Of a stretch of 64,000 bases of DNA, positions 48,500 through 57,158 are shown piece after piece. The stretch comes from Saprospiraceae bacterium UBA6168. Its GTDB lineage: Bacteria > Bacteroidota > Bacteroidia > Chitinophagales > Saprospiraceae. The DNA is taken from assembly GCA_002435785.1 (NCBI GenBank), contig DIUC01000066.1:1-64000 (forward strand), given 5' to 3'. Positions within the stretch are counted from its first letter, which is position 1. Each line of letters opens with the position of its first letter. Under the pieces are notes generated by a model that saw only the letters and a program-made list of their open reading frames with translations, did not search any database and was not told where the DNA came from. The position numbers and the translations under genes are program-made.

Positions 48500-50392
48500 A
48501 TGAAGAAGTTACTCGTCTGCATGGCGGTCGTGCTGTGCTTGCTCCAAACGGTTTCCCTCGTTGCTCAGGACGATTCTCCGCCCCTCAACGGCATCTCTGC
48601 GAAAGTCCTTTTCCTTGACTACAATACGCCCAATGGCATTGACGGCTTCAAGCCGACCAATGGCATCGAACTGGCCTATCTTAGGAACATCAACCAGAAT
48701 TTTGCGATTGGGGTGCCACTGAAAGTGGGCTTGGCGAGCATTGCCGGCAGTGTGGACAAAACCACCATTTTCAGCCTTGATGCCGTCGGCCAATTCCAAA
48801 TTGGCAGCGCCGAGAGCATCATGCGCCCCTACCTTTTCGCAGGCATAGGGATGGTTTTTGAGCAATTTGAGGAAAACAACGCCCAAATTCCCGTAGGGCT
48901 TGGCCTCTACGTGCGTGCGGGCGGCAGTTCCTTCTTCACCCTGCAAGGTGAGTACCGCAAGTCTTTTGAAGAAAAAAGGGACAACCTCCAGCTTGGCATA
49001 GGCTGGCACTTCAAGCTCAAGCCTCAGCCACGGGTGGATGGCCCACTCGATACCGACGGCGACGGCCTCCCGGATGCACAGGACTACTGCCCCAACGAGG
49101 CGGGCACCATGCTCGCCAACGGCTGCCCCGACTCCGACGACGACGGCGTGCCCAACGGTGAGGACGATTGCCCAACCGTCAAAGGCCCGGCCGAGAACCG
49201 TGGCTGTCCTACCAACAACCCAACACCTCCTCCAACACCGACGCCGCAAGCCAATGCCACAAGCGACCGTGACGGTGACGGTATCCCCGACAACCTCGAC
49301 CTCTGCCCCGACCAGCCAGGCACCATAGCCCTCAAGGGCTGCCCGCCGAACGTACCAGCGCAGCAACCCGCTGCTCCAGTCACCCCGGCACCACAGACCC
49401 AAATGCCACAGACCCAAATGCCACAGACAACAGTGCCTGGGGCCAGCACCACCATTGACTCCGACGGCGATGGCCTCGTGGATAGCCGTGACCAATGCCC
49501 CGACCAAGCTGGCCCAATCCTCCTCATGGGATGCCCGGACAGCGATGGTGACGGTATCATTGACAAAGAAGACCGCTGCCCAAATACTCCCGGTGAGGCT
49601 ATCCACAGCGGCTGCCCCGACACCGACAAGGACGGCATTGCCGACGACAAGGACGCTTGCCCAACCATTGCGGGAGCTTCCTCTGCCAATGGCTGCCCGG
49701 ATGCTGACGGCGACGGCACTGCCGACCGTGACGATGATTGTCCGAACGAAAAAGGCCCCTCCTCCAACCGTGGCTGCCCCGTTTACGATGCCGACAATGA
49801 CGGCATTCCCGACAAGGACGACCTTTGCCCCAACCAACGTGGCCCAGCCTCTACTAATGGCTGCCCAGATACGGACGGAGACGGCATTCCTGACAAGAGC
49901 GACCTCTGCCCAACGGAAGCTGGCGTGAGCACCGCAAGTGGCTGCCCAGATGGCGACGGTGACGGCGTGCCCAACCACTTGGACAAATGCCCAGATGAGA
50001 AAGGCACCAACGAGGGTTGCCCCGACATTTCAAAAGAAGACAAAGAGGTGCTAGCGTTTGCTGCCAAGAATGTACAGTTTGAGCCAGGCAAGGCTACGTT
50101 GAAGGCTCAATCCTTTGCCACGTTGGACAAGGTGGCCGAAATCATTGCCAAATACCCACGCTACAACGTCAACGTGGATGGCCACACCGACGATACGGGC
50201 GATGCCGCCGCCAATCGGTTGCTTTCGGAGGAGCGGGCATACTCTTGCTACCAGTACCTGCTTGCCCGTGGTGTGGATGTGGCGAGGATGAACTACAAAG
50301 GCTACGGCAAATCAAAGCCAATCGCAGCGAACAACAGCATGGAAGGCCGTGAGCGCAACCGCCGGGTGGAATTCAACATGTACGTGCGGTAG
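48500..50392 (+). CDS. OmpA-family outer membrane protein with thrombospondin type 3 repeats
   Basis: The ATG at 48500 (MKKLLVCMAVVLCLL) gives 630 residues with a signal peptide ending LVAQ. Residues about 25-175 look like an eight-stranded outer-membrane barrel. Residues 180-515 hold about nine calcium-binding TSP3-type repeats (DxDGDGxxDxxDxCP), interrupted near 240 and 300 by Pro-rich linkers; one linker has a short tandem TQMPQ. The C-terminal OmpA domain (about 520-630) carries VNVDGHTDDTGDAAANRLLSEERA and GYGKSKPIAANNSMEGRERNRRVEF, the peptidoglycan-binding signature. It should tether the outer membrane to the wall. It is followed by a strong hairpin. Confidence 0.92.
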   Translation: MKKLLVCMAVVLCLLQTVSLVAQDDSPPLNGISAKVLFLDYNTPNGIDGFKPTNGIELAYLRNINQNFAIGVPLKVGLASIAGSVDKTTIFSLDAVGQFQIGSAESIMRPYLFAGIGMVFEQFEENNAQIPVGLGLYVRAGGSSFFTLQGEYRKSFEEKRDNLQLGIGWHFKLKPQPRVDGPLDTDGDGLPDAQDYCPNEAGTMLANGCPDSDDDGVPNGEDDCPTVKGPAENRGCPTNNPTPPPTPTPQANATSDRDGDGIPDNLDLCPDQPGTIALKGCPPNVPAQQPAAPVTPAPQTQMPQTQMPQTTVPGASTTIDSDGDGLVDSRDQCPDQAGPILLMGCPDSDGDGIIDKEDRCPNTPGEAIHSGCPDTDKDGIADDKDACPTIAGASSANGCPDADGDGTADRDDDCPNEKGPSSNRGCPVYDADNDGIPDKDDLCPNQRGPASTNGCPDTDGDGIPDKSDLCPTEAGVSTASGCPDGDGDGVPNHLDKCPDEKGTNEGCPDISKEDKEVLAFAAKNVQFEPGKATLKAQSFATLDKVAEIIAKYPRYNVNVDGHTDDTGDAAANRLLSEERAYSCYQYLLARGVDVARMNYKGYGKSKPIAANNSMEGRERNRRVEFNMYVR

Positions 50393-50394
50393 GA

Positions 50395-50700
50395 CAGTTG
50401 GCAGTTCGACAGTTGGCAGTCAGTCTTTGAGTTAGCAGTCAGTTCAACAGTTGATTAGCCAACGCCTTGATAAAACGCAAAGAGGTGGTGCCTTTGAAGA
50501 AAGGTACCACCTCTTTATAGTTAACGCTGGACACCGACTATACAGATATAAGACTGACTGCCATCCCGAGTGGTCGGGACAAGACCTGCCAACTGCCGAA
50601 CTGCAAACTCTAAGACTGCCCACTGTCGAACTGCAAACTCTAAGACTGACTGCCATCCCGAGTGGTCGGGACAAGACCTGCCAACTGCCGAACTGCCAAC
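50395..50700. repeat. Complex repeat spacer with 56-base direct repeats
   Basis: Units such as GGCAGTTCGACAGTT on the left and CTGCCAACTGCCGAACTGC on the right are complementary. An exact 56-base block occurs at 50549-50604 and 50641-50696, each with an inner hairpin TCCCGA-GTGG-TCGGGA. A partial third copy lies between them. It fills the spacer between two converging genes, apart from one terminator. Confidence 0.8.
50479..50516 (+). terminator. Strong terminator hairpin after the OmpA gene
   Basis: AAAGAGGTGGTGCCTTT pairs with AAAGGTACCACCTCTTT (17 bp, one G-U) around a 4-base loop GAAG. Symmetric enough to work in both directions. Confidence 0.8.
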
Positions 50701-50701
50701 T

Positions 50702-51604
50702 TTACTTCTTCCCAACATGGTTCACCACACGCCGCACCGTCTTACGGCGTATATCCCGTTCCAAGTCCCGGTTGATGCTTTTGAGGGTGTACTGGAATTT
50801 TAGTTGGAGGCTGTCCTTCTTGATGTCCACGATTCTGAGCTTGAAAGAGTCCTGTTCGATGCTGTCGTGGTAGTCTTCCAGGCATTCGATGAGGTCAGCT
50901 TCAAGTTCTTCGATGGTGCTGAGGAAGGAGAGGTTCAGCTCGAACTCAATGTTCACCCGGCGAAGGCCTTTTTTGGTAAAATTGATGATGTTGCTCACAA
51001 AGACGGTGTTGTTCGGGATGAAGACAATGTCGTCATCGTCGTTGAGCAGTGCGATCCGGGATATGGAGATATCCGTGACCTTGCCCTTATATTCGGCGAT
51101 TTTGACGTAGTCGCCGATTGAAATTTCGTCTGAAAAGCTAATGGTAATGCCACTGATGATGTTGGCGATATAGTCCTTGGTAATGATGGCAATGGCTGCC
51201 GCAACGATGGTGAGGCCAGTGAAAAGGCTCCTGATGTCAATGCCAAAAAAACTAAGTACCGTGGTAATGACAACTGCCGTAGAGACGAGGATATAAAGGT
51301 TTTGTATGCCGAGCACCACGTTGTTCGGCCTGTCCTTTGGGATAGCATTTCGCCGTCGGTAAATAGAGGTGGCCATCACCGTGAGCAGGTGTAGCCCGAT
51401 GATGAGGATGCTGAAATAAAGTAGGATATTGAGGAAACTCTTGAATTTCAAGCCGTTGTCCTTGGTCAGGGAAAAGACCTGTCTGCCGAGTGCGCTAACT
51501 TGTGACTCCCACTCATCCGACCTTATTTTAGCGTAAATCAAGGCTACCAAGAGCAGCAGCTTCAGCGTAAACAAGAGATATTTTACAATGGCGTTCTGGT
51601 TCAT
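50702..51604 (-). CDS. MscS-family mechanosensitive channel
   Basis: The 300-residue protein has three N-terminal membrane segments (LLFTLKLLLLVALIYA; NILLYFSILIIGLHLLTV; LYILVSTAVVITTVLSFFG). The pore helix GLTIVAAAIAIITKDYIANIISG is followed by the beta domain FSDEISIGDYVKIAEYKGKVTDISISRIALL. IPNNTVFVSNIIN is the typical MscS IPN motif. These channels release solutes on osmotic down-shock. It is at the small end of the family. No operon partner: corA lies 45 bp upstream on the same strand, with which it might share a transcript. Confidence 0.92.
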   Translation of the reverse strand: MNQNAIVKYLLFTLKLLLLVALIYAKIRSDEWESQVSALGRQVFSLTKDNGLKFKSFLNILLYFSILIIGLHLLTVMATSIYRRRNAIPKDRPNNVVLGIQNLYILVSTAVVITTVLSFFGIDIRSLFTGLTIVAAAIAIITKDYIANIISGITISFSDEISIGDYVKIAEYKGKVTDISISRIALLNDDDDIVFIPNNTVFVSNIINFTKKGLRRVNIEFELNLSFLSTIEELEADLIECLEDYHDSIEQDSFKLRIVDIKKDSLQLKFQYTLKSINRDLERDIRRKTVRRVVNHVGKK

Positions 51605-51649
51605 AAGCTATATTTGAAAGCTGTCATTTTTCGCCTGCACAGCCCATCC

Positions 51650-52717
51650 TCACATCCATTTCTTTCTTTTGAAATAAAAGAGCAGGGCAATGGCGATGGC
51701 CAGCATGAAGCCCCAAAGGTAAAAGTAGCCGTTTTCCCAGTGTAGTTCGGGCATGTTGTCGAAGTTCATGCCGTAAATGCCCGCCAGAAAGGTGAGCGGG
51801 ACAAAGATGGTGGTGATGACCGTCAGCACTTGCATCACGTTGTTCATTCGGAGGCTGAGTTCGCTGTGGTAAAGCTCGACGAGGCCGTTGAGCATGTCCC
51901 GATAGGTTTCGGTGAGGTCGGCGATGCGCAGCACGTGGTCGTAGAGGTCCCGCAAGAAAATGCCAGTGCCTTCGTCCACGGCATTGCTTTCGCAGCGGGA
52001 AAACTTGTTGACGGCATCCCGCAGTGGCATCACCGACTTGCGCACGGCCAGCATCTGGAACTTCAGGTGGTGGATGTCTTCTTTTGTCTTCCTGGATGGG
52101 TTGGCCGTGATTTCGTCCTCCAACTCCTCCATGCGCTCCAGAAAGCGGTCGAGCACCTCGAAGTAATTGTCCACCAAATTGTCAATCAAGGCATAGGCGA
52201 GGTAGTCGGACTTGCGGGAGCGGATTCGGCCACTGCTCATTTCTATGCGTTCCCGCACAGCCTTAAAGGTATCGTCCTCGTTTTCCTGAAAGGTAATCAA
52301 GAAATTTTCGCCGAAATAAATGGCAATCTGCTCGGTGTTCAGCTCGTGGTTTTCGCCATTGTAGGTGAGAGCCTGCAAAACCATGAAAGCGTCGTTGTCG
52401 TACTCCTCGAACTTGGGCCGCTGCTGGGTATGCAGGATGTCCTCCAGCACCAATGGGTGGATGTTGAACTGCTGTCCAAACTGCTCAATGACCTTCACGT
52501 CGTGAAGCCCTATCAAGTCGAACCACGTAACGGTATCCGGCGTGGTGGCGAAGCTGTCAGCGCCTGTCGGGTCCTTTTGTGATTCAAGCTCCTGCGGGTT
52601 GTAGCGGAGGCGCAGCAGTACTGGTTTTTCCAGCCTACGCTCCCCCGTGAACTCCAAAGTGCCGGGCGGTGCGCCAGGACGCTTGAGCTTTCGTTTATGC
52701 GGTTTTTTTGATTTCAA
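51650..52717 (-). CDS. corA: CorA-family magnesium/cobalt transporter
   Basis: The 355-residue protein ends with the CorA signature: two C-terminal membrane helices, VITTIFVPLTFLAGIYGMNF and YLWGFMLAIAIALLFYF, joined by the loop with GMNFDNMPEL (the YGMNF motif that forms the ion-selectivity site). The N-terminal cytoplasmic domain (about 1-290) contains VTWFDLIGLHD and QRPKFEEYDNDAFMVL. CorA channels take up Mg2+ and sometimes Co2+ or Ni2+. Its start is preceded by the PIN-toxin gene on the same strand, with about 9 bp between. Confidence 0.94.
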   Translation of the reverse strand: MKSKKPHKRKLKRPGAPPGTLEFTGERRLEKPVLLRLRYNPQELESQKDPTGADSFATTPDTVTWFDLIGLHDVKVIEQFGQQFNIHPLVLEDILHTQQRPKFEEYDNDAFMVLQALTYNGENHELNTEQIAIYFGENFLITFQENEDDTFKAVRERIEMSSGRIRSRKSDYLAYALIDNLVDNYFEVLDRFLERMEELEDEITANPSRKTKEDIHHLKFQMLAVRKSVMPLRDAVNKFSRCESNAVDEGTGIFLRDLYDHVLRIADLTETYRDMLNGLVELYHSELSLRMNNVMQVLTVITTIFVPLTFLAGIYGMNFDNMPELHWENGYFYLWGFMLAIAIALLFYFKRKKWM

Positions 52718-52726
52718 GACTTGGAT

Positions 52727-53134
52727 TTATTGCGCCAATATAGTTTTAAACGCTGCTATTCCCAGTACCTCAACGGTAAAAAACTTATCATTGGGCAATG
52801 CTTTTATATGCCTATCCTCGCTCACGATATATTTTGCACTGGCTGCAATGGCACAGTCAACGAACTTATTGTCGTCAGGGTCTTGTGGAATCAGTTGCCA
52901 GAAGAAATACTTTTCAACAAAAACGAGGTTGGGCAATTGCAGGATGGCTTTCAGCGCTAAATCGGCTACGTCAAGGCCCATGTGCCGTTGAAGGATTTCA
53001 CTGTACTCAACCAAAATATCAGTGGTCACGCAGAGGTTGTAGGCACCATTTTCAAGTTGGGTGATTATCCAGTGGAACGGAGAGCGTTCCGAAACGGCAA
53101 CGAGCAGCACGTTGGTATCGAGCACTACGTTCAT
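52727..53134 (-). CDS. PIN-domain toxin (VapC-like)
   Basis: The 135-residue protein is a PIN nuclease: VVLDTNVLL holds the first catalytic Asp (residue 6), TTDILVEYSEIL the conserved Glu, QDPDDNKFVDCAIAASAKYIVSEDRH the later Asp cluster. It belongs to the group annotated as putative toxin-antitoxin system toxin component, PIN family. The gene for a small partner ends 2 bp before its ATG. All catalytic acidic residues are present, so it should be active as an RNase if released from the antitoxin. Confidence 0.88.
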   Translation of the reverse strand: MNVVLDTNVLLVAVSERSPFHWIITQLENGAYNLCVTTDILVEYSEILQRHMGLDVADLALKAILQLPNLVFVEKYFFWQLIPQDPDDNKFVDCAIAASAKYIVSEDRHIKALPNDKFFTVEVLGIAAFKTILAQ

Positions 53135-53136
53135 GT

Positions 53137-53409
53137 TCAGTGCTTTACGCGTTTGGCAAGAAAGTCATTTTGGGCGGCATACGGGGTGCGTTCATGTTGG
53201 CGAAGTAGTTTTAGCATATCCTCTTCCGTAAAACCCTTTTCGTCCCAGACCTTGTTTGCGGCATCCTTAAGCTTCGTAAACCGCCACGCAACCAGCAGTT
53301 TTTTTACTTCCAGTAGTTCGTTTTCAGGAAGGTTTTCCGCAAAAAGTTTCAGGAGTTCGAGCTGAACATTGCTGAGTGGTAATTGAACATTGTTTTCCAT
53401 TTTCTCCAA
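53137..53409 (-). CDS. Antitoxin partner of the PIN toxin
   Basis: The 90-residue protein (possibly 87 if the second ATG, MENNVQLPL, is used) contains NVQLELLKLFAENLPENELLEVKKLLVAWRF followed by VWDEKGFTEEDMLKLLRQHERTPY. This pattern is that of small Bacteroidota proteins encoded directly upstream of PIN-family toxins. It has no recognised DNA-binding fold. The adjacency (2 bp) and order antitoxin-toxin support a TA pair. Confidence 0.75.
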   Translation of the reverse strand: MEKMENNVQLPLSNVQLELLKLFAENLPENELLEVKKLLVAWRFTKLKDAANKVWDEKGFTEEDMLKLLRQHERTPYAAQNDFLAKRVKH

Positions 53410-53487
53410 TTTTCACGCAAGTTAACAACTTTGGGTCAAAAAAAACTAACCGGTTCGCCAATCCAATAACCCAATAACCCACTTTGC

Positions 53488-54933
53488 TCACCTGTTCGCC
53501 CCGCCCGTCACCCGCTTGTGGTTGCCAATGATTTCTGGCAACTGCTTCACGCCCACCCGGTTGGCGATGATTTTCTTGTTCTTGTCCAGCAAGTAGAGCT
53601 TGGGCAGCGAAGTGCCATAGAAAAGCTGAAGCGCCCGTGCCCGAGTGTAGGGGTCGGCGGTGATAATCCACGGCATTTTTTTCTCGTGGATGTTCTTCAC
53701 GGCATCCTCCAGTTCCGTGTGGTTGGCGGAGGAAATGGAAAAAATCTCCACGCCTTTGTTTTTCCACTCTTCGTAAAACGGAATCAGCTCTTCCGACATG
53801 TGCTTGCAGTGGCCGCAGTTGGGCTTCCAGAGGAAAATGACGGTGTACTCGGCCTGCACGTCGTAGGGGCTGATGAGGTCATTGGTGAACTTGTCCTGCA
53901 CAGGGTCGAAGCGCTGCAACTTCACGTCCGGGGCTTGGTTGCCGATGAGCACGTTCTTGTTCATGTAGGCGTCGTCGGTGATTTTCTTGAGGTTCTCCTG
54001 CGATACCCAATCGGCAATGCCCGACTTGTAGTATTTGTCCGACAGCCGGATGAACACCGCATCGAGGCCCATGATTTCGGGGGTATAATACTTGTTGAGG
54101 AGGTATGGCAGCAGGTACTTGAACACCTCCGGGTTGGCTCGTGATTTCTCCACCAGCCACTCCGCCGCTGCGCCCACGCTGTCGGGCGACTGGAGGGTCA
54201 TTTTGTCCAAATAGCGGTCGGTCTTCTCTTTGAGGTAGGGGGTATTTACAAAGATTTCGTCCGAAAAGTCGAACCCATCCCAGAAGTGGGTGCGGTAATA
54301 CCGGAACTGGAAAGTGCTGTCAATGCTGCCGTCCGCCTTCTTCGGCGGTGCAGGGATTTCGGGTTCTTGGAAGGCTCCAATCAGCTTGGCCGTGTAGGTA
54401 TTGGGATGGTCTTTCCGGTATTTGTCTTGGCGGTCCCGCACCGTTTTGGCGAGGTCTTCGAGTTGTTTTTGGAGCTTGGCCTTGTTCTTTTCGTCCGTTT
54501 CGACAGTGATGGCCTCTTGTATTTTCTTCGACTCGGCCACTTGGTCGGACATGAACTGCTGGTACTCCAACAGCAGTTGGTTGTCCTTTGAGCCTTTGAT
54601 TTTTAGGTTTTTGAAATAATCCGGCGCTTTGGTCGTCACCGAAAAACGTTGCTCCGACTTCGTGACCACAAACTCGAAGAACTTGTTGTCCGGCGGCATG
54701 AGGATTAAGTAGATGCCTGGCGGCAACGCCCCTGTTCCCTCAAAAACGTATTTGCCATTGGTGAGCGCCACGGTATCCTTGCTATAGACCTTGTCCGCCC
54801 GGCGGTAGCCGAGATAGACCTTCTCGCCAGCGTAGTCGTCAATGGTAACGTCAATCTTGTAGCCCTGTGCCATGCCAGCTTGGCAGAAAAACAGCACTTG
54901 GAGCAGCGAAAAAATGAAAACTGAAAGCTTCAT
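53488..54933 (-). CDS. Secreted thiol-disulfide (TlpA/ResA-like) protein with DUF4369-type N-terminus
   Basis: The ATG at 54933 (MKLSVFIFSLLQVLF) gives 481 residues with a signal peptide ending AGMAQ. The N-terminal beta domain (about 25-120; YKIDVTIDDYAGEKVYLGYRRADK) is DUF4369-like, a helical region (about 120-330) follows, and a thioredoxin fold closes the protein (about 340-480) with the redox pair CGHC in FLWKPNCGHCKHMSEELIPFYEE. Such proteins act as periplasmic reductases or chaperones for thiols in cytochrome or envelope maturation. A TAnnTTTG lies 28 bp upstream of the ATG. It converges on no partner. Confidence 0.85.
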   Translation of the reverse strand: MKLSVFIFSLLQVLFFCQAGMAQGYKIDVTIDDYAGEKVYLGYRRADKVYSKDTVALTNGKYVFEGTGALPPGIYLILMPPDNKFFEFVVTKSEQRFSVTTKAPDYFKNLKIKGSKDNQLLLEYQQFMSDQVAESKKIQEAITVETDEKNKAKLQKQLEDLAKTVRDRQDKYRKDHPNTYTAKLIGAFQEPEIPAPPKKADGSIDSTFQFRYYRTHFWDGFDFSDEIFVNTPYLKEKTDRYLDKMTLQSPDSVGAAAEWLVEKSRANPEVFKYLLPYLLNKYYTPEIMGLDAVFIRLSDKYYKSGIADWVSQENLKKITDDAYMNKNVLIGNQAPDVKLQRFDPVQDKFTNDLISPYDVQAEYTVIFLWKPNCGHCKHMSEELIPFYEEWKNKGVEIFSISSANHTELEDAVKNIHEKKMPWIITADPYTRARALQLFYGTSLPKLYLLDKNKKIIANRVGVKQLPEIIGNHKRVTGGANR

Positions 54934-54960
54934 GTTTATGAAATTTTTGAAAACAAACCA

Positions 54961-54968
54961 CAAAATTA
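54961..54968 (-). promoter_or_regulatory. Candidate -7 promoter of the TlpA-like gene
   Basis: The minus strand reads TAATTTTG, 28 bp upstream of the chosen ATG, and supports that start over the earlier one at 54963. Confidence 0.45.
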
Positions 54969-55156
54969 GGTGGAATACGGCTTCCCGGCACGGGGTAGGG
55001 TAGGGGATTAGGATTTTGTTTGAAAAATAGCGCTTGAGCCTTTAGCTACCTCCGGATTTCCTTCGTAAAAATGAGTGAAGCTGCGGCTCTGTCATGGCCA
55101 AAACATTGGATGGCATTGCATGGAAATGAGCAAGGCGCTCGTTCCACAAAATCAAA

Positions 55157-55164
55157 TACTTTTG
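55157..55164 (+). promoter_or_regulatory. Candidate -7 promoter of the 2OG-Fe oxygenase gene
   Basis: TACTTTTG followed by C lies 43 bp upstream of the ATG at 55207. It is inside the longer open frame that begins at 55075, which argues against that longer start. Confidence 0.5.
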
Positions 55165-55206
55165 CCCTCGAAATTATCATCATTTATCATCCATTCGCTG
55201 CAAAAA

Positions 55207-56043
55207 ATGCAATTCCTCGACATCTCCCTTCCCGAACTCGTTGCCCTTGGCGAACAGCGCCACGAAGCCTATAAAAACGCCAAGCCATTTGCCAGCACTT
55301 GGTTCGACGATTTTTTCAACAAGGAAGCCCTGAAAAAAGTCCTCTCAGAATTTCCCGAACTGGGGCAGCCCGGCAAGGACGAAGTGTTTTACGCCAACCC
55401 CAACGAAGTGAAACATGCCTCGAAGGGGGAGTACAAGTTCGGGCCGACTACCCGTGAGTTCATGCACTTCCTCAACTCGCAGCCCTTCTTGGAGTTCCTC
55501 CAAAACCTGACCGGCATAGAGGAGACGCTGGTGCCAGACCCCTACTTCGAGGGCGGCGGCTGCCACCAAATCAAGACGGGCGGCTTCCTGAAGGTGCATG
55601 TGGACTTCCACAAGCACAAAATGATGAACCTCGACCGACGGGTGAACGTCCTCGTCTATCTCAATGAAGATTGGGACGAGGCTTGGGGCGGGCACTTCGA
55701 GCTGTGGGAAAAGGACATGAGCAAGTGCGTGACCCGCATCGCCCCGTTTTTCAACCGGATGGCCATCTTCTCCACCACCGACTTCTCTTGGCACGGCCAC
55801 CCCGATGCCCTTGCCTGCCCGCCCGACCGGAGCCGCAAGTCCTTGGCGCTGTACTACTACACCAATGGCCGCCCCGACAGCGAAGTGAGCGAGGCCAACC
55901 GCAAGCGCATCACCACCACCTTTGCTGCCCGCAAGGGGCAGGACAGCGCCAAGATGACCGCTTTCAATGGCATGGTGAACCTTGCCAACGACCTGCTACC
56001 GCCGATTATCGTGAAGGGAATAAAGAAGTTTAGGAATAATTGA
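55207..56043 (+). CDS. 2-oxoglutarate/Fe(II)-dependent oxygenase (prolyl-hydroxylase-like)
   Basis: Starting at the ATG at 55207 gives 278 residues. The double-stranded beta-helix core shows the HxD iron motif as His131-x-Asp133 in FLKVHVDFHKH, the distal His near 196-198 in TDFSWHGHPD, and a basic pair Arg210-Lys211 in RSRKSLALYYYT for 2-oxoglutarate. The substrate is unknown; relatives hydroxylate proline or other residues, or are part of surface-sugar or peptide pathways. The last 91 bases of the gene are duplicated 1.1 kb downstream, flanking a decayed toxin-antitoxin module. This copy is complete. Confidence 0.87.
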   Translation: MQFLDISLPELVALGEQRHEAYKNAKPFASTWFDDFFNKEALKKVLSEFPELGQPGKDEVFYANPNEVKHASKGEYKFGPTTREFMHFLNSQPFLEFLQNLTGIEETLVPDPYFEGGGCHQIKTGGFLKVHVDFHKHKMMNLDRRVNVLVYLNEDWDEAWGGHFELWEKDMSKCVTRIAPFFNRMAIFSTTDFSWHGHPDALACPPDRSRKSLALYYYTNGRPDSEVSEANRKRITTTFAARKGQDSAKMTAFNGMVNLANDLLPPIIVKGIKKFRNN

Positions 56044-56110
56044 GCACGGCATTGCGGGATTGGGAGATTTCGCTGCCGCCAATTCCCCAATTCCCCTATA
56101 ATTTGTTACC

Positions 56111-56410
56111 ATGAATAACGAAGAAAAATCATTGCCTGTATTCTCGCCTTGGTTGTTCTGGGACAGCGATCCTGCGAAGATTGATTTCCAACGGGATGCG
56201 TCCCATGTTATTCGCCGAGTATTTGATATTGGTCGCTAGGAAGATATTGGGGAGGCCATGCGGATTTATCCAAAGGAACTAATCATGAAGTCTTTGATGG
56301 AAGCAGTTTACCTGCCCGAAAATGCTATCTTCCTATCATCTGCGCTATTTAATCTTCAACCAAAAGACTTCAAATGCTCTACTTCGAAACAGTTTCACCC
56401 ACTCTTCTGA
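56111..56410 (+). pseudogene. DUF6922-like antitoxin gene with nonsense mutation
   Basis: The frame reads PVFSPWLFWDSDPAKIDF, then HVIRRVFDIGR, then a TAG stop (56237-56239), then EDIGEAMRIYPKELIMKSLM and ends at 56408-56410. Proteins of this family, which sit upstream of AbiEii-type toxin genes, have a Trp at the stop position, so a TGG-to-TAG change is the likely lesion. It overlaps the start of the toxin gene by 37 bases. Readthrough, or reinitiation at a downstream ATG, cannot be excluded, but loss of function is the simplest reading. Confidence 0.7.
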
Positions 56411-57065
56411 AAATCATTCAGGCAATCTCGTCCGAGCCTGTTTTTGGAGACTACCGACTGGTCGGTGGCACTGCACTGAGCTTATACATGGGGCATAGGC
56501 AATCGGTGGATGCATATTTTTTCTCGAACAATGCCTTTGACGTTCGAGAAAAAGAAGCAGCACTGGTAAGGCTTTTGCCTGGCTTTTCCATTTTGAAGGA
56601 ATCCCCACACGGGTTTGCTGGAATTTATGAAGGCGTTAAACTCGATTTGTACACTTGGAACGTCCCCTTTCTTTTACCATCGGTTGAGATGGAAGGTATT
56701 CGAATGGCGGCAATGCCAGATATTGTTGCCCTAAAATTAGACGCTGTTATTGAATGGAAGGAGGAAAAGGATTACCGTGATATTCATGCCCTGTTATCCA
56801 AATATTCGCTTGCTAAGATGCTCGCTTTCTACAAAGAAAGGATTCCTCACCGTGACTTACGTTTGGTTGTTGACCATTTGTCGGCAGCGCCAGCCGCTGG
56901 CAGCAATCCATTGTTCTGCTTCAGCAAGTGGAGTATTCAGTAGTGGCGGCTGAAATCATCCAAGCTATACAAAAACATATTGCTGACATCAGGGAAGCAC
57001 AGGTACTATCAGCCAATGAACGCCTCCGCCTACGTCTCGAAGAAATCAAGAACAAGAAGCCTTAA
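56374..57065 (+). pseudogene. AbiEii-type nucleotidyltransferase toxin gene, catalytically damaged and probably frameshifted
   Basis: The 189-residue frame (56374-56943) starts with the nucleotidyltransferase pattern YRLVGGTALSLYMGHRQSVDAYFF. The GGT motif is intact but the second acid of the DxD pair is Tyr48 in place of Asp. IVALKLDAVIEWKEEKDYRDIHALL follows. After residue 170 the frame turns into an unusual sequence and ends. The next frame continues naturally as VLLQQVEYSVVAAEIIQAI and then an amphipathic helix to the stop at 57063-57065, so a small indel near 56900-56930 is likely. This would be the toxin of an AbiE-like module whose antitoxin is also broken. Confidence 0.6.
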
Positions 57066-57158
57066 GCCACTTGCCAAATCGTTTTACCTGCCCGAAACTC
57101 CGGTTTCCAGACCATTTCTTACGTTCGACAATGCGTGGCTACCGTTCCCTCAAGCCAC

